This document shows positions 27,428 to 36,701 of a stretch of 64,000 nucleotides of DNA, piece by piece. The DNA is from MFD04716-140 sp963703125 (GTDB lineage Bacteria; Bacteroidota; Bacteroidia; Flavobacteriales; Flavobacteriaceae): contig OY969790.1 in the NCBI GenBank assembly GCA_963703125.1, forward strand, positions 496,001-560,000, given 5' to 3'. The first letter of the stretch is position 1. Each line of letters begins with the position of its first letter. The translations under genes and the position numbers were made by a program. The notes under the pieces were generated by a model. The model was given only the letters and a program-made list of their open reading frames with translations. It made no database searches and was not told the origin of the DNA.

Positions 27428-29731
27428 TTATCCTTTTACTTTTTCCTTGAACTTTTCAAAGTCATTGTTTTCTTCTTTCTTGGGCCATGCGTTATTGGTA
27501 ACGTCAATATCGGCAGTCTCCGCTTTGGGATCAACAGCAATTCCCGTAAGTTCAACCATGGATGAAATTACAACTTTTACTTCGGCATCACTTTTTCTCC
27601 ATATTTCCGCTGGGTAGGTGATGTCCTTTTTAGTACCGTCGGAATACGTGTATTCAATGATCAAAGGCATAGGTATGCCCCCAGGTTTATCAAAAGTTAC
27701 CTCGTAAAAATATTTTGGTTCCTTGACATTTGCACGTTCTTCTTGCGTAAGATTGTCCATCATGAACTCCTTCAATGGCTTGGAAGTATCTGAAGGTGTC
27801 TTGCCCTTTAAGCTGGGGTCAAAATCATCACTACCTTCTTCCGCCAAATAGACCAAAGGCGGTAAATCAGCTTCGGTAACGTTGTTCGCGGCCATGTACT
27901 CGCGCATTTTTTGTGTAGGTTTGTCACTAACATAGTATTTCTTGACATCTTTCACACCTATGTCAACATAATCGGTTGTGTAGAACCAACCCCTCCAGTA
28001 ATAGTCAAGATCCACGGCAGATGCATCTTCCATTGTACGGAAAAAATCCTCGGGTGTCGGGTGCTTGAACATCCATCTTTTTGAATAGGTTTTGAATGCA
28101 TGATCGAACAGTTCCCTACCCATAACCGTTTCTCTTAGAATATTCAATGCCGTTGCCGGTTTTGCGTAGGCATTGGGGCCTAGCTGATATACATTTTCAG
28201 GATTGGACATAATGGGCGAAATGGTACTACGATCCCCACTCATGTAAGGTATGATCTTGGATGGGTCTCCCCTTCGTGAAGGATACTTTGTATCTGGGGC
28301 AATCGCCTCGGGATAGGCTTCACCGAATTCCTGTTCTGCCATATACTGCATAAAAGTGTCAAGACCTTCATCCATCCATCCCCATTGGCGTTCATCGGAA
28401 TTCACGATCATAGGAAAGAAGTTATGGCCTACCTCATGGATTATAACGCTCATCATCCCATACTTCACACGGTCGGAATAGGTGCCATCTTCATTGGGTC
28501 TTCCATAGTTCCAACAAATCATGGGATACTCCATACCCTGGTTTTTGGCATGTACCGATATGGCCTTTGGATAGGGATAGTCAAACGTATGCGAAGAATA
28601 GGACCGTAACGTATGGGCCACCACTTTTGTTGAATATTCCTCCCATAACGGATTTCCTTCCTTTGGATAAAGGGAAACCGCCATCACATCGCGATTGCCC
28701 ATTTTCACGGCCTGCATGTCCCATATAAACTTACGGGAAGTCGCAAACGCATAGTCCCTTACGTTTTCAGCCCTGAACTTCCATGTTTTGGTCTTATCGG
28801 AAAATCCTTTTTCAGCGGCTTCCGCTTCGGCCTGGGTAACAATCAGCACGGGTTTGTCATATGACTTTTTGGCCTGTTCGTAGCGCTTTAGCATTTCTTT
28901 GGTAAAAACCTCGTTTCTATTCTGCAGCTCCCCGGTGCCGTCCAAAATATGGTCTGCGGGTACCGTAATACTTACATCATAGTTGCCAAAGGTTAGTGCG
29001 AATTCGCCATTTCCCCAAAATTGATGGTTTTGCCAGCCCTCCACATCGTTATAGACACACATTCGTGGGAAAAACTGGGCTATGACATACGCCCTGTTGC
29101 CTTCCTTAAATACCTCATAACCCGATCGCGCCCTGTCAACGGTATGATCTGGAATGTTATAGTTCCATTTGACGGAAAAGGAAATCTGACCTTTACTTTT
29201 TAAAGGCTGTGGCAGATCAATGCGCATCATTGTAAAATTTATGGTGTAAGGCAAAGGTTTGCCTGCGGCATCCTTTACCCATTCTATATTGAACCCGCCA
29301 TCAAAGGGCTCATCCATATATTTACCTGTAAAAGCACCCACTTGCTCCGCTATGGGCACGCCTTCCCCGTTCTTTAATTTTGCCTTTGAATCTTTTGCCC
29401 GAACGTTCTGGTCCAGTTGCAACCAAAGAAACTCAAGATCATCTGGTGAATTGTTGGTATAGGTAACGGTTTCCTCGCCATAGATCCAATGTTTCCTGTC
29501 ATCCAGGGTTACATCAATTTTATAATCGGCCTGCTGCTGGTAATAATCGGGACCAGGGGCCCCAGAAGCCGATCTATAGGTATTGGGAGTTGCAAACTCT
29601 TGGTACATCTGCTCAAACTTACTTACATTGGTCTGTCCTGGTGCCTTTTCTTTGGGTGGTTCTTCCTGTGCAAAGGCTACAAAGGCAAACAGGAATAGCA
29701 TAGATGCCAAACAATACTTAATCTTATTCAT
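27428..29731 (-). CDS. Exported M1-family metallopeptidase
   Basis: 767 residues from ATG 29731 (MNKIKYCLASMLFLFAFVAFA), with a clear signal peptide cleaved near AQEE. The zinc site is HEVGH at 432-436 with the third ligand E455 in WMDEGLDTFMQYM, and GMEYP upstream corresponds to the GxMEN exopeptidase motif in altered form. The N-terminal beta domain covers roughly residues 65-270. Probably cleaves peptides in the periplasm or at the surface. DUF6702 and two CarboxypepD_reg-like genes lie upstream on the same strand, a group I associate with flavobacterial chromosomes. Confidence 0.92.
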   Translation of the reverse strand: MNKIKYCLASMLFLFAFVAFAQEEPPKEKAPGQTNVSKFEQMYQEFATPNTYRSASGAPGPDYYQQQADYKIDVTLDDRKHWIYGEETVTYTNNSPDDLEFLWLQLDQNVRAKDSKAKLKNGEGVPIAEQVGAFTGKYMDEPFDGGFNIEWVKDAAGKPLPYTINFTMMRIDLPQPLKSKGQISFSVKWNYNIPDHTVDRARSGYEVFKEGNRAYVIAQFFPRMCVYNDVEGWQNHQFWGNGEFALTFGNYDVSITVPADHILDGTGELQNRNEVFTKEMLKRYEQAKKSYDKPVLIVTQAEAEAAEKGFSDKTKTWKFRAENVRDYAFATSRKFIWDMQAVKMGNRDVMAVSLYPKEGNPLWEEYSTKVVAHTLRSYSSHTFDYPYPKAISVHAKNQGMEYPMICWNYGRPNEDGTYSDRVKYGMMSVIIHEVGHNFFPMIVNSDERQWGWMDEGLDTFMQYMAEQEFGEAYPEAIAPDTKYPSRRGDPSKIIPYMSGDRSTISPIMSNPENVYQLGPNAYAKPATALNILRETVMGRELFDHAFKTYSKRWMFKHPTPEDFFRTMEDASAVDLDYYWRGWFYTTDYVDIGVKDVKKYYVSDKPTQKMREYMAANNVTEADLPPLVYLAEEGSDDFDPSLKGKTPSDTSKPLKEFMMDNLTQEERANVKEPKYFYEVTFDKPGGIPMPLIIEYTYSDGTKKDITYPAEIWRKSDAEVKVVISSMVELTGIAVDPKAETADIDVTNNAWPKKEENNDFEKFKEKVKG

Positions 29732-29792
29732 CATTATCATAGTTTATAATCTTCGAAAATTAGTGGATTTTTAAGAAATTGTTAATAGTATG

Positions 29793-30290
29793 TTACAATT
29801 TTAACATTCCTTTATTAGTATCCTTGAGGAGTACAAAACTCTTTTTCTTGTCATTGACTTTAAAATGGACGACATTTTGCTGCTCATCAAATATGTCGGT
29901 CAGAATTTCATTCTGCACTTGAATGGTCTTGGCCTCGGCCAAACCTACCTTCGGAACTTCCATATAACATACGATCATATCGGTATCATATTCCTTACCT
30001 ATAAATTGGAATTCCCTTTTTTGCCCATCAATTTCGATGGCAAATTTTGCCTTTAGGTATTTCTCAAGAAGGACATTGGCCTGATCGGACTCCGACTCCG
30101 TTCCGAACTGTGTTTTTACATTATAGCGTTCTTGCATCACCATGTCAAGGTCATCAATAAAAATGCGTGTGGTAATCTGCAGGGCATCCTCCTTTTCGGA
30201 ATAGCCAATATGGGTCACACTTAAATAAAATTTGTGTGCCACGGTAAATGCCAATAAAGGCAGTATCAGAATCAAAAGACTTCTTTTCAT
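29793..30290 (-). CDS. DUF6702 family exported protein
   Basis: 165 residues from ATG 30290 (MKRSLLILILPLLAFTVAHK), a signal peptide. The mature domain begins KFYLSVTHIGYSEKEDALQI and contains TRIFIDDLDMV, both typical of DUF6702, which is seen beside M1 peptidase genes in this family. Function unknown. The M1 gene lies 62 bp downstream. Confidence 0.8.
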   Translation of the reverse strand: MKRSLLILILPLLAFTVAHKFYLSVTHIGYSEKEDALQITTRIFIDDLDMVMQERYNVKTQFGTESESDQANVLLEKYLKAKFAIEIDGQKREFQFIGKEYDTDMIVCYMEVPKVGLAEAKTIQVQNEILTDIFDEQQNVVHFKVNDKKKSFVLLKDTNKGMLKL

Positions 30291-30384
30291 CAAACGCATA
30301 CGCTCATTTTTATCTGTGCGAAAATAAACAATAGGTGTGCCAAAAAATTACGTTACATCCGAGATTTTCAGAAAGGTGGCCGGA

Positions 30385-31188
30385 TTAATTTTTATCCTTC
30401 AACTCAATATCTACCAAATCGTTATTCTTACGATACTCAATGCTACGTCCTCGCATATATTCCCATATTTTAAGCACATCATGGCTGTCCACCGTTTTTT
30501 GAAAGGTAGGATCCACCTCACAGAAATATAGGAAATCATCAATTTTGGCTTCGGGAATCTTAAAGTCGACCCGAAAGAGTGAATCCACATAAAAATCGCG
30601 TACCCTTTCCGTTCGGGCATATTTTCGTTCATAGGCCAGTCGATCTTTCAGCATCTTCGTACGGCCGGTGATCGCATTGATCAAGGGGTCAAAACTCATA
30701 AAGGGGTTTGCCGTGGCCGCGAACAACTCCCGCTCGGTTTTGGTAAGCACCTTGACATCTGCGTTGGGCAATCCTAAAGTAGAAGCGGTTGAAATAGGTC
30801 CTACTCCCATTCTTTCGGCGTCCCTCGCTATATCCCCTGTTAAATTATAAGGCATTACAATCACTTCATCCAATTCCGTCAACGCATCTTCAAGTGGGAT
30901 CGAAAGCATTTTACTTTCCAACATTTCCATACTCACCACGATTTCCTTTCTTTTAAACTGAACGGCGGAAAAAACCAAGGTGTCGTTAAGACGGGCGGGA
31001 ATGGAAAAAAAACCGTTGGCATCGGTAATCGAGGCGCGTTGCGTAGTGATGTTCAAAACATGCGTGGCCGACACATCCCCATCCTTACTGTAAACCTTCC
31101 CCTCCAAGTTTCTGGAAAACAAGGTTTGGGCACTCGCAGTTGCACCTATCAGGACAAATAAAAAAGTTAAAACACTATTTCTCTGCAT
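30385..31188 (-). CDS. CarboxypepD_reg-like exported protein (copy 2)
   Basis: 267 residues: signal peptide ending near TASAQ, then a carboxypeptidase-regulatory-like beta sandwich (LEGKVYSKDGDVSATHVLNI, SITDANGFFSIPA, DTLVFSAVQFKRKE), then TELDEVIVMPY, the same short box that precedes TonB plugs, and a helical C-terminal region with no receptor barrel. It is thus the accessory half of a TonB-receptor-like architecture. Its start overlaps the stop of its paralogue upstream by 14 bp. The ligand is unknown. Confidence 0.78.
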   Translation of the reverse strand: MQRNSVLTFLFVLIGATASAQTLFSRNLEGKVYSKDGDVSATHVLNITTQRASITDANGFFSIPARLNDTLVFSAVQFKRKEIVVSMEMLESKMLSIPLEDALTELDEVIVMPYNLTGDIARDAERMGVGPISTASTLGLPNADVKVLTKTERELFAATANPFMSFDPLINAITGRTKMLKDRLAYERKYARTERVRDFYVDSLFRVDFKIPEAKIDDFLYFCEVDPTFQKTVDSHDVLKIWEYMRGRSIEYRKNNDLVDIELKDKN

Positions 31189-31921
31189 CTAACTGCTTGC
31201 GGAATTCTATACTCTGGTTGACCAAAAAATCAATGAGCTGAAACTCATTGGACTTTTTTAGAAGTTCCTGTTCCGGTATTTGGGTGTCACAATACATCAA
31301 AAAGGCATCGATCTTATCTTGGGGCAATTTTAGGTCTACCACAAAGAATTCGTCATCATATACATACCGCAGCACCTCGCTTACCTTTAATTTAGGTCGG
31401 GCCGCTTCCTCCTTATTATTCGATTTGAAGAGGGCTTTAAAAATATTTACGAAATTCAGGCCATTTTGCATCCCCCTATCCGTTTCTGACATGGCTATGT
31501 TCACGACCTGGGAAGAGCGATCTTGCTCATATTCATACCCTTTGAATTCCTCGTTCTGCATTTCGAGGAACTTCGCCTGGTTTTCAGGGGATACCACAAC
31601 CTCGTCCAGCTGGGTGACTTTCTCGGTTACCTCAACGACCAATCGGTTCTTTTTTAGGATGTCCGCAGTTATTTTAACCACGCTCAAACTATAATTTACG
31701 GCAGTGAAAGCCACTTCATCGCCCTCTTTGACGGCTATGGCAAATTGACCCTCCTCGTTGGTGATGGTGGCCGCCTCCGAATTTATATTGATCACATTTT
31801 CATTGGGAACGCTCACATTGCGGTACAGTACCTGTCCCCTGAGCAATCTGCGTTCGTCCTCTTGGGAAAATAAATTAAGAGAGACAAAAAGGGTCAGGAC
31901 AATTGGTACAATTGTTTTCAT
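31175..31921 (-). CDS. CarboxypepD_reg-like exported protein (copy 1)
   Basis: 248 residues from ATG 31921 (MKTIVPIVLTLFVSLNLFSQ). Same architecture as its downstream neighbour: LRGQVLYRNVSVPNENVINI, ATITNEEGQFAIAV and TQLDEVVV, followed by helices that end SIEFRKQLDAEK, recalling SIEYRKNNDLVD in the other copy. The two are an ancient tandem duplication. They probably work as a pair, since both are kept and overlap by 14 bp. This is the first gene of the minus-strand group, back to back with the fibre locus across 445 bp. Confidence 0.78.
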   Translation of the reverse strand: MKTIVPIVLTLFVSLNLFSQEDERRLLRGQVLYRNVSVPNENVININSEAATITNEEGQFAIAVKEGDEVAFTAVNYSLSVVKITADILKKNRLVVEVTEKVTQLDEVVVSPENQAKFLEMQNEEFKGYEYEQDRSSQVVNIAMSETDRGMQNGLNFVNIFKALFKSNNKEEAARPKLKVSEVLRYVYDDEFFVVDLKLPQDKIDAFLMYCDTQIPEQELLKKSNEFQLIDFLVNQSIEFRKQLDAEK

Positions 31922-32366
31922 GGGCGTGTTTTTCATGAAGATAAAGAAAATACAAGTTAGGGGCATAAAAAAACGAAGGTCAATAAACTTTTGTTAATTT
32001 GTGGGAGACCTGTCCTATTTGGGACATTTGGGACCCCATTTCCTTTGCCGCAATTCATTAATCGATTTTTCCCTTCACTTCACCCTAGAACCCTATCATT
32101 TTAACGCCTAAAATTAGGTAAGTGTACGGATAGTCCTATTTTTGTTTGTTCCGTTATACCTATGGTGCCATGGCATTTTGAAACGATATTTTGAAATAGA
32201 ACGGCCTCAAAATGTGCACCTTTTGAAAAACGAAGAAGAACCTATAAAAGAGAAAAAATGAAACCGACATGATTAAAATAATCTTTAAACACACAAGTGT
32301 AACGATTAATTTAATCATCAAAGGTTACATGTGACCATTGAAAAACAATAATATAAATATAAACAC
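31922..32366 (+). promoter_or_regulatory. 445-bp divergent intergenic region with palindromes upstream of the fibre locus
   Basis: No gene is visible. A TAnnTTTG match (TATTTTTG, 32139-32146) could be a -7 element. Closer to the fibre ATG are GATTA-AAA-TAATC (32271-32283), GATTAA-T-TTAATC (32304-32316), exactly 33 bases apart, and the near-palindrome GGTTACATGTGACC (32323-32336). Their even spacing and order suggest regulator sites for the fibre genes. TGTCC-TATTTG-GGACA is a further inverted repeat around 32010-32025. Confidence 0.4.
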
Positions 32367-35300
32367 ATGAAATTTCCCATTCTGTTCCTACTCCTATTTG
32401 CGCTTATTATCGGTCAAACCGTTCAGGCGCAGATCAAAATTGGCGATAATCCCCAGAATATTGATGCAAATTCCGTCCTTGAACTGGAAAGCAGCACCAA
32501 GGTACTCGTAATTACGAGGGTGACATCCGCAGAAATGAATGCCATTGTCCCCAGCCAAGGGGCACTGGTCTACAATACCGATACCCAATGCGTATATTAC
32601 TTTGATAGCACTCAATGGGTGAACCTTTGTGAATCTATAGGGCTTACTTTTACTACCGATTCTACAGTTGACCCTGACTTACCAGAAACAATTCTAATTA
32701 CTCAAGATGGGAATAATTATAATTTTGAGGTAGCCCCTCTTAGCATACGGAATGAACAGATCGCAAATGGAGGTATCAATGGCGTTAAAATTCAGGAAAA
32801 TTCAATCGGTGCCGATAGATTGGCACCCAACTCGGTGGGGGTCGAAGAATTACAGACCAACACGGTTGCCGATGAAGAGATAAACTACGATCTGGTAACG
32901 TTGAACGATTTTACAAATGATGCCGGTTATATCACAGGCGCACAAATTATAAGTGCAAATACGCCAAATGCCATCATACCCGGAACTGATGGCGGCGCTT
33001 TTTATGATGATTCAGCCCTTCAAACAAATGTTGCAAGCAACACCACGAACATTACCACAAATACCCAAAACATTACGCAGAACAGTACCAATATTGGTAG
33101 TAATACTGCTGCCATTATCCAAAACACCAGCGATATTGCGACAAAAGAAGATGCTGCCAATAAATCAAATGCGGCATTGGGGACATCGACAGTTCTTTTT
33201 CCGACTCAAAATGCAGTAAAAACATACGTGGATGCCGCAGTAGGTGGCTCAGCGCAAACAATTGTAAGTGGCAATACACCAAATTCAATAACTGAAGGTA
33301 CGGATGGGGGTGCATTATTCAATGCAATCCCTTTGCAAAACAATATTGCCACCAATACAACTAATTTGGCGACCCATATTGCAAATGACGATACGGATGA
33401 TACCAACGAATTGGTAGATTTAGCCTTTGATACGGGCACTAACATACTTAGTATCTCAAAATCTGCGACTATACTTGGTGCCACTGTTGATCTTTCCTCA
33501 TTGGCCGGCGGTGGAGGTGGTTCAACTGAAATTGCCGACCAAACCACTATCTCTGGAGTAGGAACCCCAGGGGATCCTTTTAAAATTCAACCTCTTGCAC
33601 CGGCACCGGCAGCGAACCAAATGCTTATCACAAATACGGCTGGGGACATAGCATGGATACCTGCGGCAACTGGCGGTGGCTCAACGGAATTGGCTGATCA
33701 AGCAACAATTGTGGGTGACGGTCAACTTGGAACTGAGTTTGCCGTAGCTAACGGTGGCATTACAAATGTTCAAATTGCGAATGAGACTATTGTTTCGGAA
33801 GATATTTTTGATGGCACAATAGTATCAGGTGATATTGCCAATAATACGATAACTAATACCAATCTAGCTCCTGGCAGTGCAGACCAAATACTTAGAACGG
33901 ATGCCACGGGGACACAAGTGAATTGGGTTGATTTTCCTGTTACAACTGGTTCAACAGAAGTCGCAGATTTAACAACAATTACTGGAACTGGTGCCGTTGG
34001 AGATCCATTCAAAATCGAACCTGGTGCGAATGGACAATTTTTGAGTACATCGGCTGGACAGGTAATTTGGGATAACTTACCTGCAGGCACTGGAGGCACT
34101 GTTGATGCAGATAATTTGACTATTGAGGGGAATGGGGTAAATCCTAACCCTTTACAGGTACGGAATGGTGGAATTACGAATGTACAGATTGCGAATGAGA
34201 GTATTCTCTCTGAAGATATACTTGATGGAACAATAGTAACAGGAGATATATCTAACAACTCAATTACCCTTCCAAAATTAGCAAATGGCACAACTGCAGG
34301 GGAACTAATGCAATGGAACGGCACTACCTGGGTACTAATAAACCAATCAGCATTGACAATAACAGAGGCGGATGGCATTATAGGAAATGAAGTTTCTGCC
34401 ATTGCGGATGCCACACTTTTGCTCACAGGAGCTGGTACCGCTGCCGACCCTTTCACTTTGGATGTGAGTCCAAATGGCATCGGAACAAATGAACTGGCGG
34501 ATAATTCGGTTACATCAGTCAAAATTTTGGATTTGACCATAGCGGCAGCGGACATCGCTGACAACGCCGTGACCAATGCTAAAATAAACGCGAACGCGGT
34601 AACAACCATCAAGATCGCCGATAACAACATCACCCCGGCAAAGATTGCCGAAGGATCCGATGGGCAAATATTGACCACCAATGGAACGGATGTCATTTGG
34701 GCTGCACCAACCCCAGGGGACGTAATCTCAGATGCATCACTTGTAGGAAACGGGAACACGGTACCACTAAGTCTTGCCAGCAACGCCGTGACCGCAGTCA
34801 ACATTGTGGACAAAAACGTTATCCCCGAAAAGATTGCCCCAGGGAATCCAGGGCAAGTACTTACCACAAATGGGGCTGACGTCGTATGGGCGGCACCGAC
34901 CGCAGGGGTCGTGGGAACGGGAACCACAATTATTGGTGATGGTACAGTTGGAAACGAACTGGACATCGCACCAAATGCCATTACATCGGCAATGATAATA
35001 GATGGTGCGGTACAGAACGGGGACATCGCCAACGACGGGGTCACTACCTTAAAAATATTGAATGCCAACGTGACCCCGGCCAAACTACAACCATCCGCGA
35101 CCAACGGGCAGGTTCTGACAACCGTGGGAGGTAACGTGCAATGGGCGGCCGCAGCAGCCGGTGCCGTGGGAACTGGCACCACAATTATCGGTGACGGAAC
35201 CGTGGGCAACGAACTGGACATCGCACCAAATGCGATAACTACCGCGATGATAATCGATGGTGCGGTACAGACCGGGGACATCGCCAACGATGGGGTCACC

Positions 35301-36701
35301 ACCTTAAAAATATTGAATGCCAACGTGACTCCCGCCAAACTACAACCTTCGGCAACAAACGGACAGGTGCTCACAACCGTGGGCGGAAACGTCCAATGGG
35401 CGGCCGCAGCAGCCGGTGCCGTGGGAACAGGAACTACCATTACCGGTGACGGAACAGTTGGAAACGAACTGGACATCGCACCAAATGCCATTACATCGGC
35501 AATGATAATAGATGGTGCGGTACAGAACGGGGATATTGCCACCAATGCCGTGACAACAATAAAAATACAGGATGCGAACGTTACCACAGGAAAAATTGCC
35601 CCGGGGACAAACGGACAGGTTCTGAGTACCGTCGGGGGCGTAGCACAATGGGCGGCAGCGACGGCCGGTGCGGTTGGTACGGGAACCACAATTACCGGTG
35701 ACGGCACAGCTGGCAACGAGCTAGACATCGCCTCAGATGCGATTACCTCGGCAATGATCATCGATGGAGCGGTCCAAACTGGAGACATCGCCAACGACGG
35801 GGTCACCACCCCCAAAATATTGAACGCGAACGTGACCCCGGCCAAATTACAACCGTCCGCGACCAACGGTCAGGTACTCACAACGGTTGGCGGAAACGTC
35901 CAATGGGCAGCGGTGGCAGGAAGCCAAAACCTTTTTGATGCAGATCAAAACCTATCAAATGATAGAACCCACAACCTGGGAGGTAATGATTTTGTATTTG
36001 GGGGTTCTGGACAAGTAGGAGTTGGCGATTTTGGCAGCCCAGGGTCTCCTGCATCTGTAAGGTCCAAATTTGACGTTGATGGACAGGTCACCGCTTCCAA
36101 TGGATTTGCGGCAAGTTCAGGAACCGAGGGTAATCCTGCATATGGTTTTTTTACAGGTGGTGATACGAATATGGGTATGTTCCGCGCCGGTGTTGATCAA
36201 CTTGCATTCTCAACCAATGGAGCGGAAGCTCTAAGAATTGACAATGCACAAAATGTTGGAATTGGTGTACCGGCTCCTGGGATACCAAATATTCTTTCAG
36301 AACTTCATGTTAATGGTGATATAAGGGCCGAAGGAGATTTTATCTCTTCAAATACAACTATCCAACTTCCTGACTACGTATTCGAAAAGTATTTTGATGG
36401 CTATTCAGCGCTGAATGAAAACTATCAATTTAAATCATTAGAAGAAATAGAGGCCTTTGTGAAGAAAAATAATCACTTGCCAGGTATCAAATCCGTAGTT
36501 CAAGTTAAAAAAGAGGGTTCTTGGAATTTAAGTGAGTCCAATTTGCAAAACCTTGAAAAAATTGAGGAGCTCTTTTTACATACCATTGAACAGGAAAAAA
36601 AGATCAACACCCTTCAAAAAGAGAATGAAAACATAAATCAAGAACTTTTAAACCTTAAAAAAGAACTTGAAGCAATTAAGAACCTGATCAAAGAAAAATA
36701 A
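32367..36701 (+). CDS. Large repetitive exported fibre protein (module 1)
   Basis: 1444 residues. Signal peptide (LFALIIGQTVQAQ), then the N-terminal domain shared by four proteins of this locus (KIGDNPQNIDANSVLELESS to VYNTDTQCVYYF, ending near 90). A long region of short IxNxxIxxxxI-type repeats follows, then four near-identical 84-85-residue repeats (about 849-1184). The C-terminal part has a tail-fibre-like domain (LHVNGDIRAEGDFISSNTTI), a conserved LPDYVFEKYFDGYS segment and a coiled coil to the end. No T9SS sorting domain is present. Its stop abuts the TTG start of the T9SS type-B gene, so the two are cotranslated. Confidence 0.85.
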   Translation: MKFPILFLLLFALIIGQTVQAQIKIGDNPQNIDANSVLELESSTKVLVITRVTSAEMNAIVPSQGALVYNTDTQCVYYFDSTQWVNLCESIGLTFTTDSTVDPDLPETILITQDGNNYNFEVAPLSIRNEQIANGGINGVKIQENSIGADRLAPNSVGVEELQTNTVADEEINYDLVTLNDFTNDAGYITGAQIISANTPNAIIPGTDGGAFYDDSALQTNVASNTTNITTNTQNITQNSTNIGSNTAAIIQNTSDIATKEDAANKSNAALGTSTVLFPTQNAVKTYVDAAVGGSAQTIVSGNTPNSITEGTDGGALFNAIPLQNNIATNTTNLATHIANDDTDDTNELVDLAFDTGTNILSISKSATILGATVDLSSLAGGGGGSTEIADQTTISGVGTPGDPFKIQPLAPAPAANQMLITNTAGDIAWIPAATGGGSTELADQATIVGDGQLGTEFAVANGGITNVQIANETIVSEDIFDGTIVSGDIANNTITNTNLAPGSADQILRTDATGTQVNWVDFPVTTGSTEVADLTTITGTGAVGDPFKIEPGANGQFLSTSAGQVIWDNLPAGTGGTVDADNLTIEGNGVNPNPLQVRNGGITNVQIANESILSEDILDGTIVTGDISNNSITLPKLANGTTAGELMQWNGTTWVLINQSALTITEADGIIGNEVSAIADATLLLTGAGTAADPFTLDVSPNGIGTNELADNSVTSVKILDLTIAAADIADNAVTNAKINANAVTTIKIADNNITPAKIAEGSDGQILTTNGTDVIWAAPTPGDVISDASLVGNGNTVPLSLASNAVTAVNIVDKNVIPEKIAPGNPGQVLTTNGADVVWAAPTAGVVGTGTTIIGDGTVGNELDIAPNAITSAMIIDGAVQNGDIANDGVTTLKILNANVTPAKLQPSATNGQVLTTVGGNVQWAAAAAGAVGTGTTIIGDGTVGNELDIAPNAITTAMIIDGAVQTGDIANDGVTTLKILNANVTPAKLQPSATNGQVLTTVGGNVQWAAAAAGAVGTGTTITGDGTVGNELDIAPNAITSAMIIDGAVQNGDIATNAVTTIKIQDANVTTGKIAPGTNGQVLSTVGGVAQWAAATAGAVGTGTTITGDGTAGNELDIASDAITSAMIIDGAVQTGDIANDGVTTPKILNANVTPAKLQPSATNGQVLTTVGGNVQWAAVAGSQNLFDADQNLSNDRTHNLGGNDFVFGGSGQVGVGDFGSPGSPASVRSKFDVDGQVTASNGFAASSGTEGNPAYGFFTGGDTNMGMFRAGVDQLAFSTNGAEALRIDNAQNVGIGVPAPGIPNILSELHVNGDIRAEGDFISSNTTIQLPDYVFEKYFDGYSALNENYQFKSLEEIEAFVKKNNHLPGIKSVVQVKKEGSWNLSESNLQNLEKIEELFLHTIEQEKKINTLQKENENINQELLNLKKELEAIKNLIKEK
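34911..35918 (+). repeat. Four tandem copies of an about 252-255-bp repeat in the fibre gene
   Basis: Copies begin at about 34911, 35166, 35421 and 35673. Each encodes GTTI.GDGT.GNELDIA, then GAVQ.GDI, K(I/L)(L/Q)(N/D)ANVT and GQVL(T/S)TVGG..QWAA. High nucleotide identity between copies shows recent duplication or gene conversion. Confidence 0.85.

Noticed and set aside
33770..35866. A 698-codon minus-strand reading frame opposite the first fibre gene
   Set aside because: Same cause: it is the shadow of the repetitive Asn/Thr/Ala/Ile codons of the plus-strand fibre.
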